Source: Trichomonas vaginalis G3 (lineage: Eukaryota; Parabasalia; Trichomonadida; Trichomonadidae). From it: 64,000 nucleotides of DNA. Position 1 is the first letter of the stretch, and each line of letters opens with the position of its first letter. This document shows, piece by piece, positions 48,129 through 58,067 of the stretch. The stretch is taken from NCBI RefSeq assembly GCF_026262505.1, contig NC_067205.1:22105585-22169584 (forward strand). Direction: 5' to 3'. Both the position numbers and the translations under genes were made by a program. The notes beneath the pieces were generated by a model, which worked only from the letters and a program-made list of their open reading frames with translations, was not told where the DNA came from and ran no database searches.

Positions 48129-48536
48129 TTATCTGCGTATAGTGCCACTAATAGCATTAATCCATGGCATGTCTGATAGTACACGTACTGACTGAACTAA
48201 TGGCTTATGATTGTTCCAAATAGCTCCTCCAATGTATGCGTTATACTTATTGTTGTCAATAGTTTGTTGAGGTTGAACTATAGGTGTTTCAACAGGCTTG
48301 TCTCTACTGAAGTCACCACCAAGAGCTTTATTGAATGCTTTAAGATTCTTCGTTAATGCATTATCTTCACCTAATGTAGTTTTTGCAATTCTTTCACCAA
48401 GACTACCGATAACACCACCGACTTGACCAACTTGAGGGAAAAGTTTGTTAGCAATGTTAAATCCAGCACCTATTACAAGACCAGGATTTTTTTTCACCAT
48501 ACCCCATCCAGCTTTAACATAATCGCCAAAACCCAT
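48129..48536 (-). CDS. small Gly-rich amphipathic protein with MG start, 135 aa
   Basis: Starts MGFGDYVKAGWGMVKKNPG, with Gly at position 2 as in N-myristoylated proteins, then Gly/Ala/Val-rich amphipathic helices, then a Gln/Asn-rich tail. Two C-copy proteins (56953 and 60773) share this plan. Such small proteins in non-enveloped viruses disrupt membranes on entry; that role here is inference. It lies between the packaging ATPase and the large structural protein genes. Confidence 0.6.
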   Translation of the reverse strand: MGFGDYVKAGWGMVKKNPGLVIGAGFNIANKLFPQVGQVGGVIGSLGERIAKTTLGEDNALTKNLKAFNKALGGDFSRDKPVETPIVQPQQTIDNNKYNAYIGGAIWNNHKPLVQSVRVLSDMPWINAISGTIRR

Positions 48537-48546
48537 TTATTTCTTC

Positions 48547-49446
48547 TTAAAATAATGTCATCTTTTGTTGCTTAACTTCTTTAAAGTCCGTCTTTCCTGC
48601 AACTATATGAACTTCCATATATGAACGAGGTGTTGGTAGCTCTTTGTATTTGTTCCATAACTCTTCCCAATCTTCTGTTGCTCCTGACTGTTCAATCATT
48701 GACTGAAAGTCTCTCATAGAATAACCTTGAAAGATAACGAAGTCAGTGCATAGTCTCTTAATGTTTAAACATATATGTCTCCATGTTTGACACATGATGA
48801 CAACAGTATAGTTATAATGTCTGACCTTAGTGATGAAGTTCGCTAATGGTGAACGTGGGTCATTCAATAAGTCATGACCACCATAATCGTCTAACACTAA
48901 TAGAGAATTACTGGGATACTTTGTGAAAGGATATTTGTTCAACTTCTTTACAACATATATTGCAATCTTCTTATACTCAAACTTTCCATCAGGTTTCCTT
49001 AGTTGATGCTTTGTTAAGATGTGTTCCATCTCCTCTGAAATTTTTTCGAACTTACTTTGAACGAACTCAACAATAGCGTAATACTTTGCTTTCATCTTAA
49101 CGTTCTTCATTAAATAAGGCATAAGTTCTTTATCATCCTTTTTCAGTACTGGTGCTTTAACTTGACTCATAAATGTCTTCGCTGTTTTATCCATTGTTCC
49201 TGATGTTGCTGAGATAACTATTGAGTCATAATATGGAGTATTAGTGAAGCGGTCTGTTATCATTATATGACGAATAACACCATATGTCTTACCTGAACCC
49301 ATCTTACCGCAGTAGAAATAAACACCATTAGTACAAAATGGATAATCATCAGAAAATGGCATAATGAGTGCATTGTTTAGTTCTTTACTATTCTTACGTG
49401 CTCCATCATGAAGAATCTTATCTACTTGATTAATAACTTTCTCCAT
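48547..49446 (-). CDS. packaging ATPase, A32/FtsK-HerA family, 299 aa
   Basis: Pumps DNA into the capsid. Walker A is YFYCGKMGSGKTYGV (about residue 45), Walker B is SLLVLDDYGGHDLL (about residue 180), followed by VVIMCQTWRH with the glutamine sensor. It is homologous to 6159-7034 of copy A and of usual length for Polinton ATPases. The frame is whole. Its start shares an 18-bp promoter with 49465. Confidence 0.9.
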   Translation of the reverse strand: MEKVINQVDKILHDGARKNSKELNNALIMPFSDDYPFCTNGVYFYCGKMGSGKTYGVIRHIMITDRFTNTPYYDSIVISATSGTMDKTAKTFMSQVKAPVLKKDDKELMPYLMKNVKMKAKYYAIVEFVQSKFEKISEEMEHILTKHQLRKPDGKFEYKKIAIYVVKKLNKYPFTKYPSNSLLVLDDYGGHDLLNDPRSPLANFITKVRHYNYTVVIMCQTWRHICLNIKRLCTDFVIFQGYSMRDFQSMIEQSGATEDWEELWNKYKELPTPRSYMEVHIVAGKTDFKEVKQQKMTLF

Positions 49447-49464
49447 CTTTTAGTTACATATAAA
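49447..49464. promoter_or_regulatory. 18-bp bidirectional promoter
   Basis: The entire gap between start codons is CTTTTAGTTACATATAAA. The plus strand shows TTTTA followed by TATAAA. The minus strand shows TTTATATGTAACTAAAAG. Confidence 0.7.
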
Positions 49465-50535
49465 ATGTCTAAATATGATGGATTATACTATGAACATGTT
49501 ATGAATGATGGCACGATAAGTGGTAATACAGTCTCATATAAATTACCGAGAGACTTCATTGAATATCCTGCGTCAAAAGCTCTTGAGATAAGAAAGATAA
49601 GTCTTGAGCATCCAGACTTTGAGTTTCTTGCTATTCCATTAGAAATGACAGATTCATCAAAATCAGTGAAAAAAAGGTTTGACATGAGATATTACATAAA
49701 ACCCAACATGACTACACAGGAGTTGAATGAAGGTCTTATGGAAAAAATGACTGAGGCAAGTAGAGAATTTGTTGATTGTTACTATGATTCAAATGAAAAT
49801 AAATTGAATGTATTAAGAAAAGGTACATCACCAATCATAACATTACCTTCATACAGTAGTATAGAAAAAAATGCCTTGAATTATAAATATGACATGTCCC
49901 TAGGAGATGTGTTGGATTTCATCACTGCGTTATTAGAAACCACTGAAACAGACACAACATCAAGAAAACCAGAGCTTGTTTGGGAAGATGACCATGGTAG
50001 AACATTCACGCAAAAAGTAATTCCATCGAAAGCAAAATTTTTAGACTTATGGGAAAAAAAATATATCTCGCGAATGCATGTATATTATAGTTTTACCATA
50101 GCAGATTTCACTGACGAAAATGATAAAGATAAAAAAACATATAAGTACTTTGATGAGCTTTTCATAACTATAGCGAATATCAGGTTTATCCTTGAGCGAA
50201 AGGGCAAACCAACATATAAATTTGTCGGTTATCAGATAAGAATAAATCCTCTCCTTGAGCCTTTAGTAACGTTGAGTAATATTGCTCATGATAACAAACA
50301 ATTTATATGTAATGTGAATGAACAGCTTGTGCCACCAAAATTTTACGATATCACTGGTTATAAAGATGCACTCGTGTTTGAGTTTTATAAGCGCTTTTCA
50401 TTCAAAAGAGTTGAAGAATCAACTGATGGTCAAAAAAAGGAATATTATGTAAAAGAACCATATGAAATTCCTAAAGACTCTAATATAATGGTTGAACTTA
50501 TATTAGAGTCTGGTACTCAATCTCAACATAAATAG
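49465..50535 (+). CDS. conserved element protein, 356 aa
   Basis: Mixed alpha/beta, no membrane segment. Begins MSKYDGLYYEHVMNDG; has SKALEIRKISLEHPDFEFLA and KKRFDMRYYIKPNMTTQEL. The layout is loosely like the A/C proteins at 837 and 57271 (SPSDAKAIGFRRV..., then a repeated receptor-like beta half), so it may be their counterpart; this needs a profile comparison. The start at 49465 is preferred to an upstream ATG because it follows the shared promoter. Confidence 0.55.
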   Translation: MSKYDGLYYEHVMNDGTISGNTVSYKLPRDFIEYPASKALEIRKISLEHPDFEFLAIPLEMTDSSKSVKKRFDMRYYIKPNMTTQELNEGLMEKMTEASREFVDCYYDSNENKLNVLRKGTSPIITLPSYSSIEKNALNYKYDMSLGDVLDFITALLETTETDTTSRKPELVWEDDHGRTFTQKVIPSKAKFLDLWEKKYISRMHVYYSFTIADFTDENDKDKKTYKYFDELFITIANIRFILERKGKPTYKFVGYQIRINPLLEPLVTLSNIAHDNKQFICNVNEQLVPPKFYDITGYKDALVFEFYKRFSFKRVEESTDGQKKEYYVKEPYEIPKDSNIMVELILESGTQSQHK

Positions 50536-50631
50536 TTTACGTGACAGAATTTTTTTGACACGTAAAGTTTACATTTTAATGGAAGCGAACAACAAAGCTC
50601 CTGCTAAGCTCTTGCCATCCAGAAGCCAGAG

Positions 50632-51063
50632 GTGACTGAAGAACAGTCCTCTGGCGACGAGGAAATATTGATGGGTGGCGAGAGTCCGAAGACCGAGATC
50701 AAGATCCCAGATCTCGATCACAAGCAAACGGCAAAGAAAACGGGTCCACGAGCTACTCCTCGAGAGCTACGTTTAATCAAGACCAGCCACAAGTATTTGA
50801 AGCAGCTGGAGGAGTCAAACGTAGCTCTCGAGGAACTAAAGCTCAAGCTGGCTGAAAAAGTAGAGGAAGCGAAAGGTAAAGAGCTCTACATCAGCCAGCT
50901 TGAGTATAAAGTTGACTCTTATGCCAACGAGATCTGCGATCTTCGATCTCGTCTCAACCGTGTGGGACATGAGTCAGACAGCTGGCATGAAAGGTTCCTT
51001 AAGGCTGACACATCCTACCATGAATTAAAGCGCGCCATAAGGAACTTAGCCACTGACTTCTGA
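50632..51063 (+). CDS. coiled-coil protein, 5' end uncertain
   Basis: Residues about 45-115 form a coiled coil (KYLKQLEESNVALEELKLKL, then ISQLEYKVDSYANEI). The first ATG in this frame is at 50671, while an ATG in another frame lies at 50579, so the real start is unclear. It is the last gene before the right terminal repeat. Not recognised. Confidence 0.45.
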   Translation: MTEEQSSGDEEILMGGESPKTEIKIPDLDHKQTAKKTGPRATPRELRLIKTSHKYLKQLEESNVALEELKLKLAEKVEEAKGKELYISQLEYKVDSYANEICDLRSRLNRVGHESDSWHERFLKADTSYHELKRAIRNLATDF

Positions 51064-51315
51064 TCCCTCCTCTAAACCACGAATAAACACCTAATTTTAC
51101 TACTATAACTCTTTTTTTACTCACATTACTCACATATATCCTCATATAACTTATAGTTCATTGTCACTCAGATCACGATCTTTGTGATCACGATCAACTT
51201 AGGAAAAGAGAAAAAGTATAAAAGTTAGTATAATTAATTGTTTAGTCTTAAGTAAGCTTATTGTTCATCAAGGAGTTGATGTAAGCGTTTCTTTGCCTCC
51301 GTGATCTGCTTCTTT

Positions 51316-51621
51316 TATAAGCTTACAGTTAAGCCAACAGCAGAGTCTATTAAATATACTGAGAAACCAGTGTTATGCTTCTTACGTCACGTTTGCCTCT
51401 CCATACAGATTAAACCTGTGGGACCACCTATCGTACTTCTCGACGATTATGATTTATCAGCCCCTGCTAGTGAATAAAGGTTAGTTTACATATGAACGTT
51501 TATTTTTACACATATATGCGTACATATGCGCGCCCGTATGGTGTCAGTTTTCTGTCACTTTTTTCATTGTGTCGGTGCCTGTAGCTGTAGGCTACAGGCG
51601 ACGCACAATGTATACTGTACT
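51316..51621. repeat. right terminal inverted repeat of copy B
   Basis: Reverse complement of 27676-27981. It carries an untranscribed-looking copy of the last 54 codons of the capsid candidate. Confidence 0.95.
51565..51610. repeat. terminal hairpin in right repeat of copy B
   Basis: Mirror copy of the hairpin at 27687-27732. Confidence 0.8.
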
Positions 51622-51627
51622 GATATA
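51622..51627. repeat. target-site duplication of copy B, right
   Basis: GATATA, matching 27670-27675. Confidence 0.9.
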
Positions 51628-52909
51628 ACAAGTAGACAAAATTAAGAAACAGGCGACATTTAATATGAAATTATATTGTAAGGTATTGGCCTCATCATAA
51701 TTATGAGAAAAAGTACGATATAAAGTTTAAAAACAATCTCTCATCTACTCAATATTCAATGATCTTAAAGTAGACAATGACAATAGATGAAAGAAATCAA
51801 ATGAGGATTAAAAAGTAAACTTTTTCGCTATGCCGTTTCGGAAATGACATGTCCATTACATTAAATAAAAGAATATTTCGACGAATGAAGAGAAAAATGA
51901 AGAAGAGATTTGAATGATTTGGAACATTGTAAAAAATAGTGAAATTTTAATATATTTTCACTTCCATACAAATTGATGCATCGCAAATATTAATTCTGAT
52001 ATTTCGAAAATGCACTTTGCTGAGAAATCTAATTAGCAATTTTGTAAATAAGCGACCCAATATGAAATTGATGCAACTATTAGTTGTATATTGGATGTTT
52101 AAGCATTTGACCGATTAATACGAAGGAAAACATCCAATTATACCGGTAAATGCAATTATTATAAATTTGAATTGAATTATCTCCTCAATTTTATATTCAG
52201 AATATTTTGACATCAAATTTATGGAAACTAATTGAAATACATAATACTATTGTCTTAAAATTATAGTTCTCCGACATGTGATATGAAATTACATTTATTT
52301 CGAATTGGTCGAACTGATTTTTAAGTACGATAATAAGATAGAAATCATATTGTTATAGACCGAAAATAGATTTTTTCGGTTTTCTCTTCAAATAATTGAA
52401 AGAATGATACTATTATAGGTTTATTATATTATATAGCATATAATCATGCTATAGCCGAAAATTATAAGTTTTGAGAAGATTGAATATAACACAAATAAAT
52501 TTGAATGTAAGTTAAATTTCTTGTTGTTTTTAATAGCTATATAATGGGAAATCCAATATTGCAAAATTCAAATTGAATGATTGAAAGAACAGAAAAAGTC
52601 ATTCTTTTCAATTTCGAATATGTTTCATTGTATTTATAATTATATGGCAAATAAGATATTTAAACTTGATTTTTGAAGGAAAATTCACAAAATTGAATGA
52701 ATTCAAATAATTTTTATTCAAAAATAAACTAGTTATTTGAGTTTAATACTAATTACCTATTCAAACTACAAAGTTTGTAATTTAAAATATTTTGTGAGAT
52801 CAGATTGAATTAATTCAAGGTTCTTTTCAATTAATATTAATGACCATATTACGCATTTTCGAACATTCTAAACCAAATATATAAAAATGCGAGACGAATG
52901 TTAAATTTG
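51628..52909. other. AT-rich host DNA, no gene seen
   Basis: About 1.3 kb, very AT-rich, with no open frame, RNA gene or clear repeat recognised. Confidence 0.6.
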
Positions 52910-53393
52910 CTAGACATAAAGAAGTTGTTTACCGAGTTTTAGCTCTTATCTCTAACAAAAAATTAATTTTTAAAAAAAAGACCGAATACGTTTCACAGCG
53001 AGAAAAAAATAAAAGGCAAGATAGAATTTTCTAGACATAAAGAAGTTGTTTACCGAGTTTTAGCTCTTATCTCTAACAAAAAATTAATTTTTAAAAAAAT
53101 GACCGAATACGTTTCACAGCGAGAAAAAAATAAAAGGCCAGATAGAATTTTCTAGACATAAAGAAGTTGTTTACCGAGTTTTAGCTCTTATCTCTAACAA
53201 AAAATTAATTTTTAAAAAAATGACCGAATACGTTTCACAGCGAGAAAAAAATAAAAGGCAAGATAGAATTTTCTAGACATAAAGAAGTTGTTTACCGAGT
53301 TTTAGCTCTTATCTCTAACAAAAAATTAATTTTTAAAAAAATGACCGAATACGTTTCACAGCGAGAAAAAAATAAAACTTTACACTGATTTTA
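52910..53393. repeat. four 121-bp tandem repeats
   Basis: Units start CTAGACATAAAGAAGTTG at 52910, 53031, 53152 and 53273 and differ at only a few bases. Each holds GTTTACCGAGTTTTAGC and ACCGAATACGTTTCACAGCG. The last unit runs into the 5' side of the transposase region, so the array might be its leader or terminal region. Confidence 0.9.
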
Positions 53394-53553
53394 ATTTTCA
53401 TTTCCAGTCACTTTACTTATTATTTTTTCTTTTTTTCATTTTAATTATAAATTTTTTAATATTACGTTTATTTACGTTACCATTTTCTTTATTCTTTTGA
53501 ATTCCATACTAGACACTTATAGAATATTTTGATTGTTAACATACTTCATTAGA

Positions 53554-54525
53554 ATGAATCCTTACAAAGGGTATGTCGATCGAATTTACCTAATTGGTAT
53601 TTCCAATCAGATTGAAGAAGGTAAAATGACATGGGAAGAAGCTTGCACCCATGTTCCCATCGCCCCAACCTTCAATCAAATGATTTCAAATATTTAGATG
53701 TTTCAAAATCTTTTTTACAAAATCAATTAGCTTACAGAATATCCCATTGCCTAAAGGCAAGAAAGGTCGTAGGGTCAATCCCTACGACCAAATCAAAGCT
53801 CTTGCTGTGATACATGACCACTGGGCCTTTCCCTGTGGTCAAACAAAACAATGGAAACGTTTGAAATTACAACAAATTGATGTATCTTATAGAGAAGTAC
53901 GCAGATACTTCAAAGAAATCATTTCACCAAGACGCGATTAGAGCATGCCGGGCCAGAAACAGCAGTAAGATATTGGGCGCTTTCACCCAATCTTATCTGG
54001 CACGCAGATGTTCATTATTTTAGGGGTGTTCGCGGCCAGTATATTTATGGCATAATCGACAATTTTAGCCGCAAAGTCCTAGCGTGTATACAAATACCAG
54101 ATATGCTGGCAGCGACGACAGCGAACGTTGCGGCTTCCGCCTTCATTGAATTTTGCGCCCTTTATTGTTTCTGGACCGACAACGGTTCAGAAAATAAGGG
54201 CACCTTTCAAGATCTACTTGATCTTTGGGGCGTCCAATGGCGGCATACAGACTCTCATTCTCCCTACCAAAATGGGAAGATTGAGAGATTCTGGCCGACA
54301 TTGGAGCGCTGCCAAAGCATTCAGGCTATTCCTGCCTTTATTTGGGAGTACAATAATAACACACCGCATGAAGATCTCCCAATTAATCCATTAACTGGAA
54401 CAAATTACACGCCAAATCAAATGTATCAGCTGAAACAGAAATACACAAATGCAGATACAGAAAGGTTGTGGCAAATATGGGATACAGATACAGGCATGAC
54501 CGCTGTTGACACATTCACAGCGTAA
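53554..54525 (+). pseudogene. rve-type DDE transposase (IS481/IS3EU/Ginger-like), broken
   Basis: Pieces lie in different frames: a short N-terminal piece from 53554, a basic helix-turn-helix-like piece (53747-53941), and the catalytic piece (open to 54525). The acidic triad is visible in HADVHY, FWTDNGSENKG and QNGKIERFW, with the usual spacing of the rve fold. No capsid gene or chromodomain accompanies it, so it is read as a plain DNA transposon remnant. The GC content is clearly higher than in the flanks, which may show a different origin. Ends were not firmly found. Confidence 0.7.
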
Positions 54526-55330
54526 TAATAAACATAATTTTTTAATTTCATTTTTAACAAGTTTTTTTAAATGTATGTAATGAATAATTCATTAGAATAT
54601 GATAATGCACATTGTAACAGAATAGAACAATCACCAAATTTTTTTTGAAATTAAAAAATAAAAGTAAAAAGTATAAAGTAATCTAACCAAAAAAGATATT
54701 TAAAAGAATTTTGGAAAAAACAGAATAAGGATAATGATATTATTTTAGATACACAATCGATGTACTGAAGAATAATCCGGTAAAATGATGATATAAAATT
54801 AGATTATTTTACAAGTAGCTAAAAGAATAAAACTATAATATAAAATAAATGAAGTTTAATGAAACAATAAAGGTTAAATAAATAATAAAGATTTTTATTT
54901 TATATCAGAATTGAGAAGAAGGAGTAGGGGTAATTTTAGCTAAAAGTGACACGCCTGCAAAAAGTGACACACCCGTGAAGGGTGTGATTACCGATCGGTA
55001 ATTTCGACAGTTTAGAATTTAAAATTTTTAATGGAACTGTTGCGAGTTTCATAAAGAATTTAAGGAATATAAGCAAAGATTTGAATCAAAATCTTAGACC
55101 TAAGCCGCTCGATTCGCTCGCGGCTTCCGCGAATTACAGATCAGCAAAGATTTGAATCAAAATCTTCGAACTAAGCCGATCGCTTCGCTCGCGGCTTTCT
55201 TTATTATTTTAAATTTGCATATTTCCATCAAAAGTTCATAAGGTAAAAAATTTCGTTTATATTATTGCAAAATAAAATCTTCATTATCAAAATAATATTA
55301 AATGATAATATAATATAATTTATAAACAAC
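54526..55330. other. non-coding stretch with several hairpins
   Basis: AT-rich up to 54930. Then come two AAAAGTGACAC copies, a CACACCC / GGGTGTG hairpin and the perfect 16-bp palindrome ATTACCGATCGGTAAT (54987-55002). At about 55075-55145 and 55146-55205 a direct repeat holds AAGATTTGAATC followed by a hairpin ending CGCGGCTT. The GTGACAC part may be the right end of the transposase element. No gene was found. Confidence 0.6.
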
Positions 55331-56365
55331 TAAAAAAAAAAAAAAAAAAAAAAGGTAGTGGGGCTTCCAGGCACTTCGTGCCCTCTAGCCCCGAAGATGT
55401 TTAGTATAAATGAAGTTTTTATTCGGAAAATTGTTAGTCTTCTGGTGTGAATTCGGAGGACTCTTCTTCTTCCTCCATTGCTTCTGGGAAGAAGCCTTCT
55501 TCTGGGTCGAAAACATTATATAATGTGTCGCTTTTCACAAATTATATATGTTTTCATGTTTTGTCACTTTTCTGTCACTTTTCAGGAAAAAACATTTTTA
55601 TTATTATATATAAATGAATTTTACAAAACCTCCGTTACCGTTCTTTGGAAATAAGAGTAAATGTAAAGATATTATATTGAGAGAACTTAAGAAACTACCG
55701 AATGGTCTAACATTTGTAGATTTGTTCGGTGGAAGTTTCTATATATCCCATTTGTGCCATACAATATTCCCAGACTCAAAGATTATATGCAATGACTTCG
55801 ACAACTATATGGACCGTCTCAAACATATACCAGACACAAACAATATATTGAGTGAGTTAAAAGAAAAGATACCTATAGGTAAGATGGAACGTATACCATT
55901 AGATAAGAAAAATATTGTGAGAGAGGTTTTGAAAAAAGCAGAATATATAGACTGGGATAGTATATCTGCTAGACTATTATATAGTGGTGCTATAAGAGTT
56001 CATGACATTGAAACACTTATGTCGAAAGTTTTATATCTTAACTATACAAATGTTTTCAAAGAGGACATAGAAAAATATATTGAGGGTATAGAGTTTGTGA
56101 GATGTCATTGGACAGAGTTGTATGAAAAATATAAAGACAAGGAAAATGTTTTCTTTATAGTGGACCCGCCGTTCTATAACACATGGGATTTTCAATACCA
56201 AGTAGACTGGACTTTGAGAGACTCTTTAGAAACTTTAGACGTTATACATAACCATCCATGCTTTTACTTTACATCCGATAAAAGTGGTTTGGAAACCGTT
56301 ATGAGATGGTTAGAGGACATACATGACTATGAGTTTAGATATGACAAGATAGAATATGAGAGAGG
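55331..56365. repeat. left terminal inverted repeat of family A/C (copy C)
   Basis: Matches 21282-22588 in reverse complement. It includes the A-run, hairpin, spacer and nearly all of the methyltransferase gene. A short acidic frame on the minus strand (about 55436-55540) lies in a part missing from copy A and is not called as a gene. Confidence 0.75.
55360..55392. repeat. terminal hairpin of family A/C (copy C)
   Basis: GGGGCT / AGCCCC outer stem with GGCAC-TTC-GTGCC inside, next to the terminal A-run. Confidence 0.8.
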
Positions 56366-56432
56366 TCCTATAAACCGGAGAAAGTGTCATAACAAAGAAA
56401 TTTTATTAGTAAGTAAATGTGGTTTGAAATAG
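55614..56432 (+). CDS. Dam-like DNA adenine methyltransferase in the terminal repeat, 272 aa
   Basis: Nearly identical to 21242-22033: PPLPFFGNKSK, FVDLFGGSFYISH and FIVDPPFYNTW. It reads inward from the left end, as the copy A gene reads inward from the right end, so a full element of this family would have one gene at each end. The last 22 residues lie beyond the terminal repeat and differ from the copy A protein, so the two ends encode isoforms with different C-termini. The next gene overlaps its stop. Confidence 0.85.
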   Translation: MNFTKPPLPFFGNKSKCKDIILRELKKLPNGLTFVDLFGGSFYISHLCHTIFPDSKIICNDFDNYMDRLKHIPDTNNILSELKEKIPIGKMERIPLDKKNIVREVLKKAEYIDWDSISARLLYSGAIRVHDIETLMSKVLYLNYTNVFKEDIEKYIEGIEFVRCHWTELYEKYKDKENVFFIVDPPFYNTWDFQYQVDWTLRDSLETLDVIHNHPCFYFTSDKSGLETVMRWLEDIHDYEFRYDKIEYERGPINRRKCHNKEILLVSKCGLK

Positions 56433-56638
56433 GACTACTTGTTTTAGGTTTTTTCCATTGTGTCATTTATTTATTTGACGTGGCAGAAAAGTACAGAGAA
56501 TATGAAGAGAACCAATGCCTGCAAATGTTCAGCATATGTACTCGTAAGAGATATTTTTATCTAATATTAAATGGACGCACAGAACTTAGCGAATGCACAG
56601 CAACCTGGACAACCAAACCCAGAGAATATTCCAAATGA
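56417..56638 (+). CDS. small membrane protein, 73 aa
   Basis: The N-terminus is a membrane segment (FEIGLLVLGFFHCVIYLF), followed by a short charged part. The last third overlaps the next gene's start and may not be real. It lies directly after the methyltransferase. Compare the membrane protein at 41761-41931 beside the B methyltransferase. Confidence 0.5.
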   Translation: MWFEIGLLVLGFFHCVIYLFDVAEKYREYEENQCLQMFSICTRKRYFYLILNGRTELSECTATWTTKPREYSK

Positions 56639-56915
56639 AGTTATAATACAAACTGCAATGGCAAACTATGGTCAAGTGCCAACAGATGTACAAATGCAAA
56701 CTGCCATGTCAAATGACGCTGCGTTAGGTTTGCCACCATGGTATGCAAATATGAGATGGAAAGAGTTTTATACAAACCCTGAAGTGGGATATAAACAACT
56801 TTACGCAGATGACGCGAACACAGGAGTTGACCCAGAATATGTTTTCTACCAGAGGAGAAACAGAATGTATGAGCTCCAGTTAAAGAATGCTATGGAACTC
56901 AAACAGGAAACGTAA
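56571..56915 (+). CDS. Asn/Gln-rich element protein, 114 aa
   Basis: Begins MDAQNLANAQQPGQPNPEN, with two related stretches (IIQTAMANYGQVPTDVQMQTAM), then an aromatic WYANMRWKEFYTNPEVGYK and a helical C-terminus. Function is not known; a small virion protein is possible. The start follows TTTTTATCTAATATTAA. Confidence 0.6.
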   Translation: MDAQNLANAQQPGQPNPENIPNEVIIQTAMANYGQVPTDVQMQTAMSNDAALGLPPWYANMRWKEFYTNPEVGYKQLYADDANTGVDPEYVFYQRRNRMYELQLKNAMELKQET

Positions 56916-56952
56916 GAGACTAGGCGGACATTAGATTTTTACATATAGTAAA

Positions 56953-57195
56953 ATGGGTTTCTTCAGTAAGATAGGAAACTTCTTTCGAAATGTTGGAAGA
57001 GGTATATGGAATGGAATAAAAACCGTAGGAAGAGGAATTTGGAACGGTGTCAAAAATATTGGTAAAAGGGTAGGTCAGTTTGTTGGTATTATACCTAAAG
57101 ACCCTGAACCAGAAGAGCAAGCTCCTGTTATACAACAGCCTGAACCTGCACCACAGTCTAGTTGGCAACCAAATCCAACACCTCAACCGTATTAA
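56953..57195 (+). CDS. amphipathic repeat protein with MG start, 80 aa
   Basis: Starts MGFFSKIGNFFRNVG, then two copies of GRGIWNG(I/V)K with a regular spacing of about 12 residues, giving an amphipathic basic helix. The tail is Pro/Gln-rich. Gly2 suggests myristoylation. The design resembles membrane-lytic entry peptides of non-enveloped viruses (inference). The start follows TTTTACATATAGTAAA. Confidence 0.65.
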   Translation: MGFFSKIGNFFRNVGRGIWNGIKTVGRGIWNGVKNIGKRVGQFVGIIPKDPEPEEQAPVIQQPEPAPQSSWQPNPTPQPY

Positions 57196-57270
57196 AAAAT
57201 TATATTTTTACCGTTCGATAGTAGTTGTATATGAAACTAAGTTCTAAGTAAAACGCATGGTATAATGGAA

Positions 57271-58049
57271 TTATTCTTTTTCTTCCATCTGTAGTAACCA
57301 TACTTGAAAGTCTGAAATACTTCCACTTGGTGGTTCGTATAACTTTGTAGGTTTTTCGTAAAAAGTCATTTGCCAAGCATAAGAAAGAGTTTTGGGCGCC
57401 AGAAAATGAAGCATGAACAAATAATAGCAGCTGGCGTCGAAAACATCTTTAAATAAATATGGTTCATCTCTTGCATATCGACTGTAAATATTTGCTAAAG
57501 GAAGTTCGACTTTCTGATTTAACATTCTTTGCAAATAATACCATGACATTGCAGTGAATTCTGTATATATTTGTTCGTCTTTCTTTGGATTGTCTTCGTA
57601 GATTTGAAATGACACTTGTGAATTTTGTTTGTCATATACAATTCTCACATAAAGTGTGCTCTCGGTATTTGCATATTCATCAGCATATTTTGCATAACAT
57701 GAATTTATTTTATCTTCTATATTTTTAACGCAGTCTGTAGAGAAGATGAAAGGTCAACTTGTATTAGCTCAATTTCTTCCCACATTTTTCGTTTCCCTTC
57801 AGATATATAATCTATATGAAACCTTACAATAAATGGAAAACTTTTATCTTCTACAGACACAAACTTCATTCTACGAAAGCCAATAGCTTTTGTGACAGAT
57901 GGGTCTCTTAGCCATCTTAATGGGTAGTCAAAACGATAGCCTTCATGCTTTACGGTCTCTGTCTCAAACTTTTGACCGACATTAGTAAAAAGTTCATCTA
58001 ATGGTTTAGTTGTAGCAACTCTTGAATTTTCTTTTTCTATTGGAAGCAT
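57271..58049 (-). pseudogene. paralogue of the 837-type element protein (broken)
   Basis: Pieces such as TTKPLDELFTNVGQ, RFDYPLRWLRDPSVTKAIGF and YEPPSGSISDFQVW match the proteins at 837-1712 and 62872-63730, so it is a diverged paralogue within one element. Divergent from the fibre gene across an 18-bp promoter. It looks broken. The pairing with the fibre suggests a vertex or fibre-base role, similar to 34002 in B. Confidence 0.6.
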
Positions 58050-58067
58050 ATTTTATCTAGAATAAAA
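58050..58067. promoter_or_regulatory. 18-bp bidirectional promoter
   Basis: The full gap between start codons is ATTTTATCTAGAATAAAA, which reads as a TTTTA box on both strands. Confidence 0.7.

Larger units (their letters stand above)
27676..51621. mobile_element. Maverick/Polinton, copy B, near whole, 23.9 kb
   Basis: A virus-like DNA element bounded by 306-bp inverted repeats starting AGTACAGTATACATTG and a 6-bp target duplication. It carries protein-primed DNA polymerase B, rve integrase, packaging ATPase, major and minor capsid candidates, a fibre protein, a Dam-like methyltransferase and about fifteen smaller genes. The two repeats look identical and the duplication is perfect, so insertion was recent. 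It looks near whole, with perhaps three or four small genes broken. No adenain-type protease was recognised. Confidence 0.95.

Noticed and set aside
27676-51621. Adenain-type maturation protease in copy B
   Set aside because: No protein showed a convincing His...Asp/Asn...Gln...Cys arrangement; left uncalled.
22589-55330. A and C as the two ends of one giant element with everything between inside it
   Set aside because: Their terminal repeats face the wrong way for that: A ends at 22588 and C begins at 55331, with host DNA between, and both also share the 837-type region in the same orientation.
55436-55540. Acidic ~33-aa frame on the minus strand in the terminal repeat of copy C
   Set aside because: No ATG at its start and absent from copy A; too little support.
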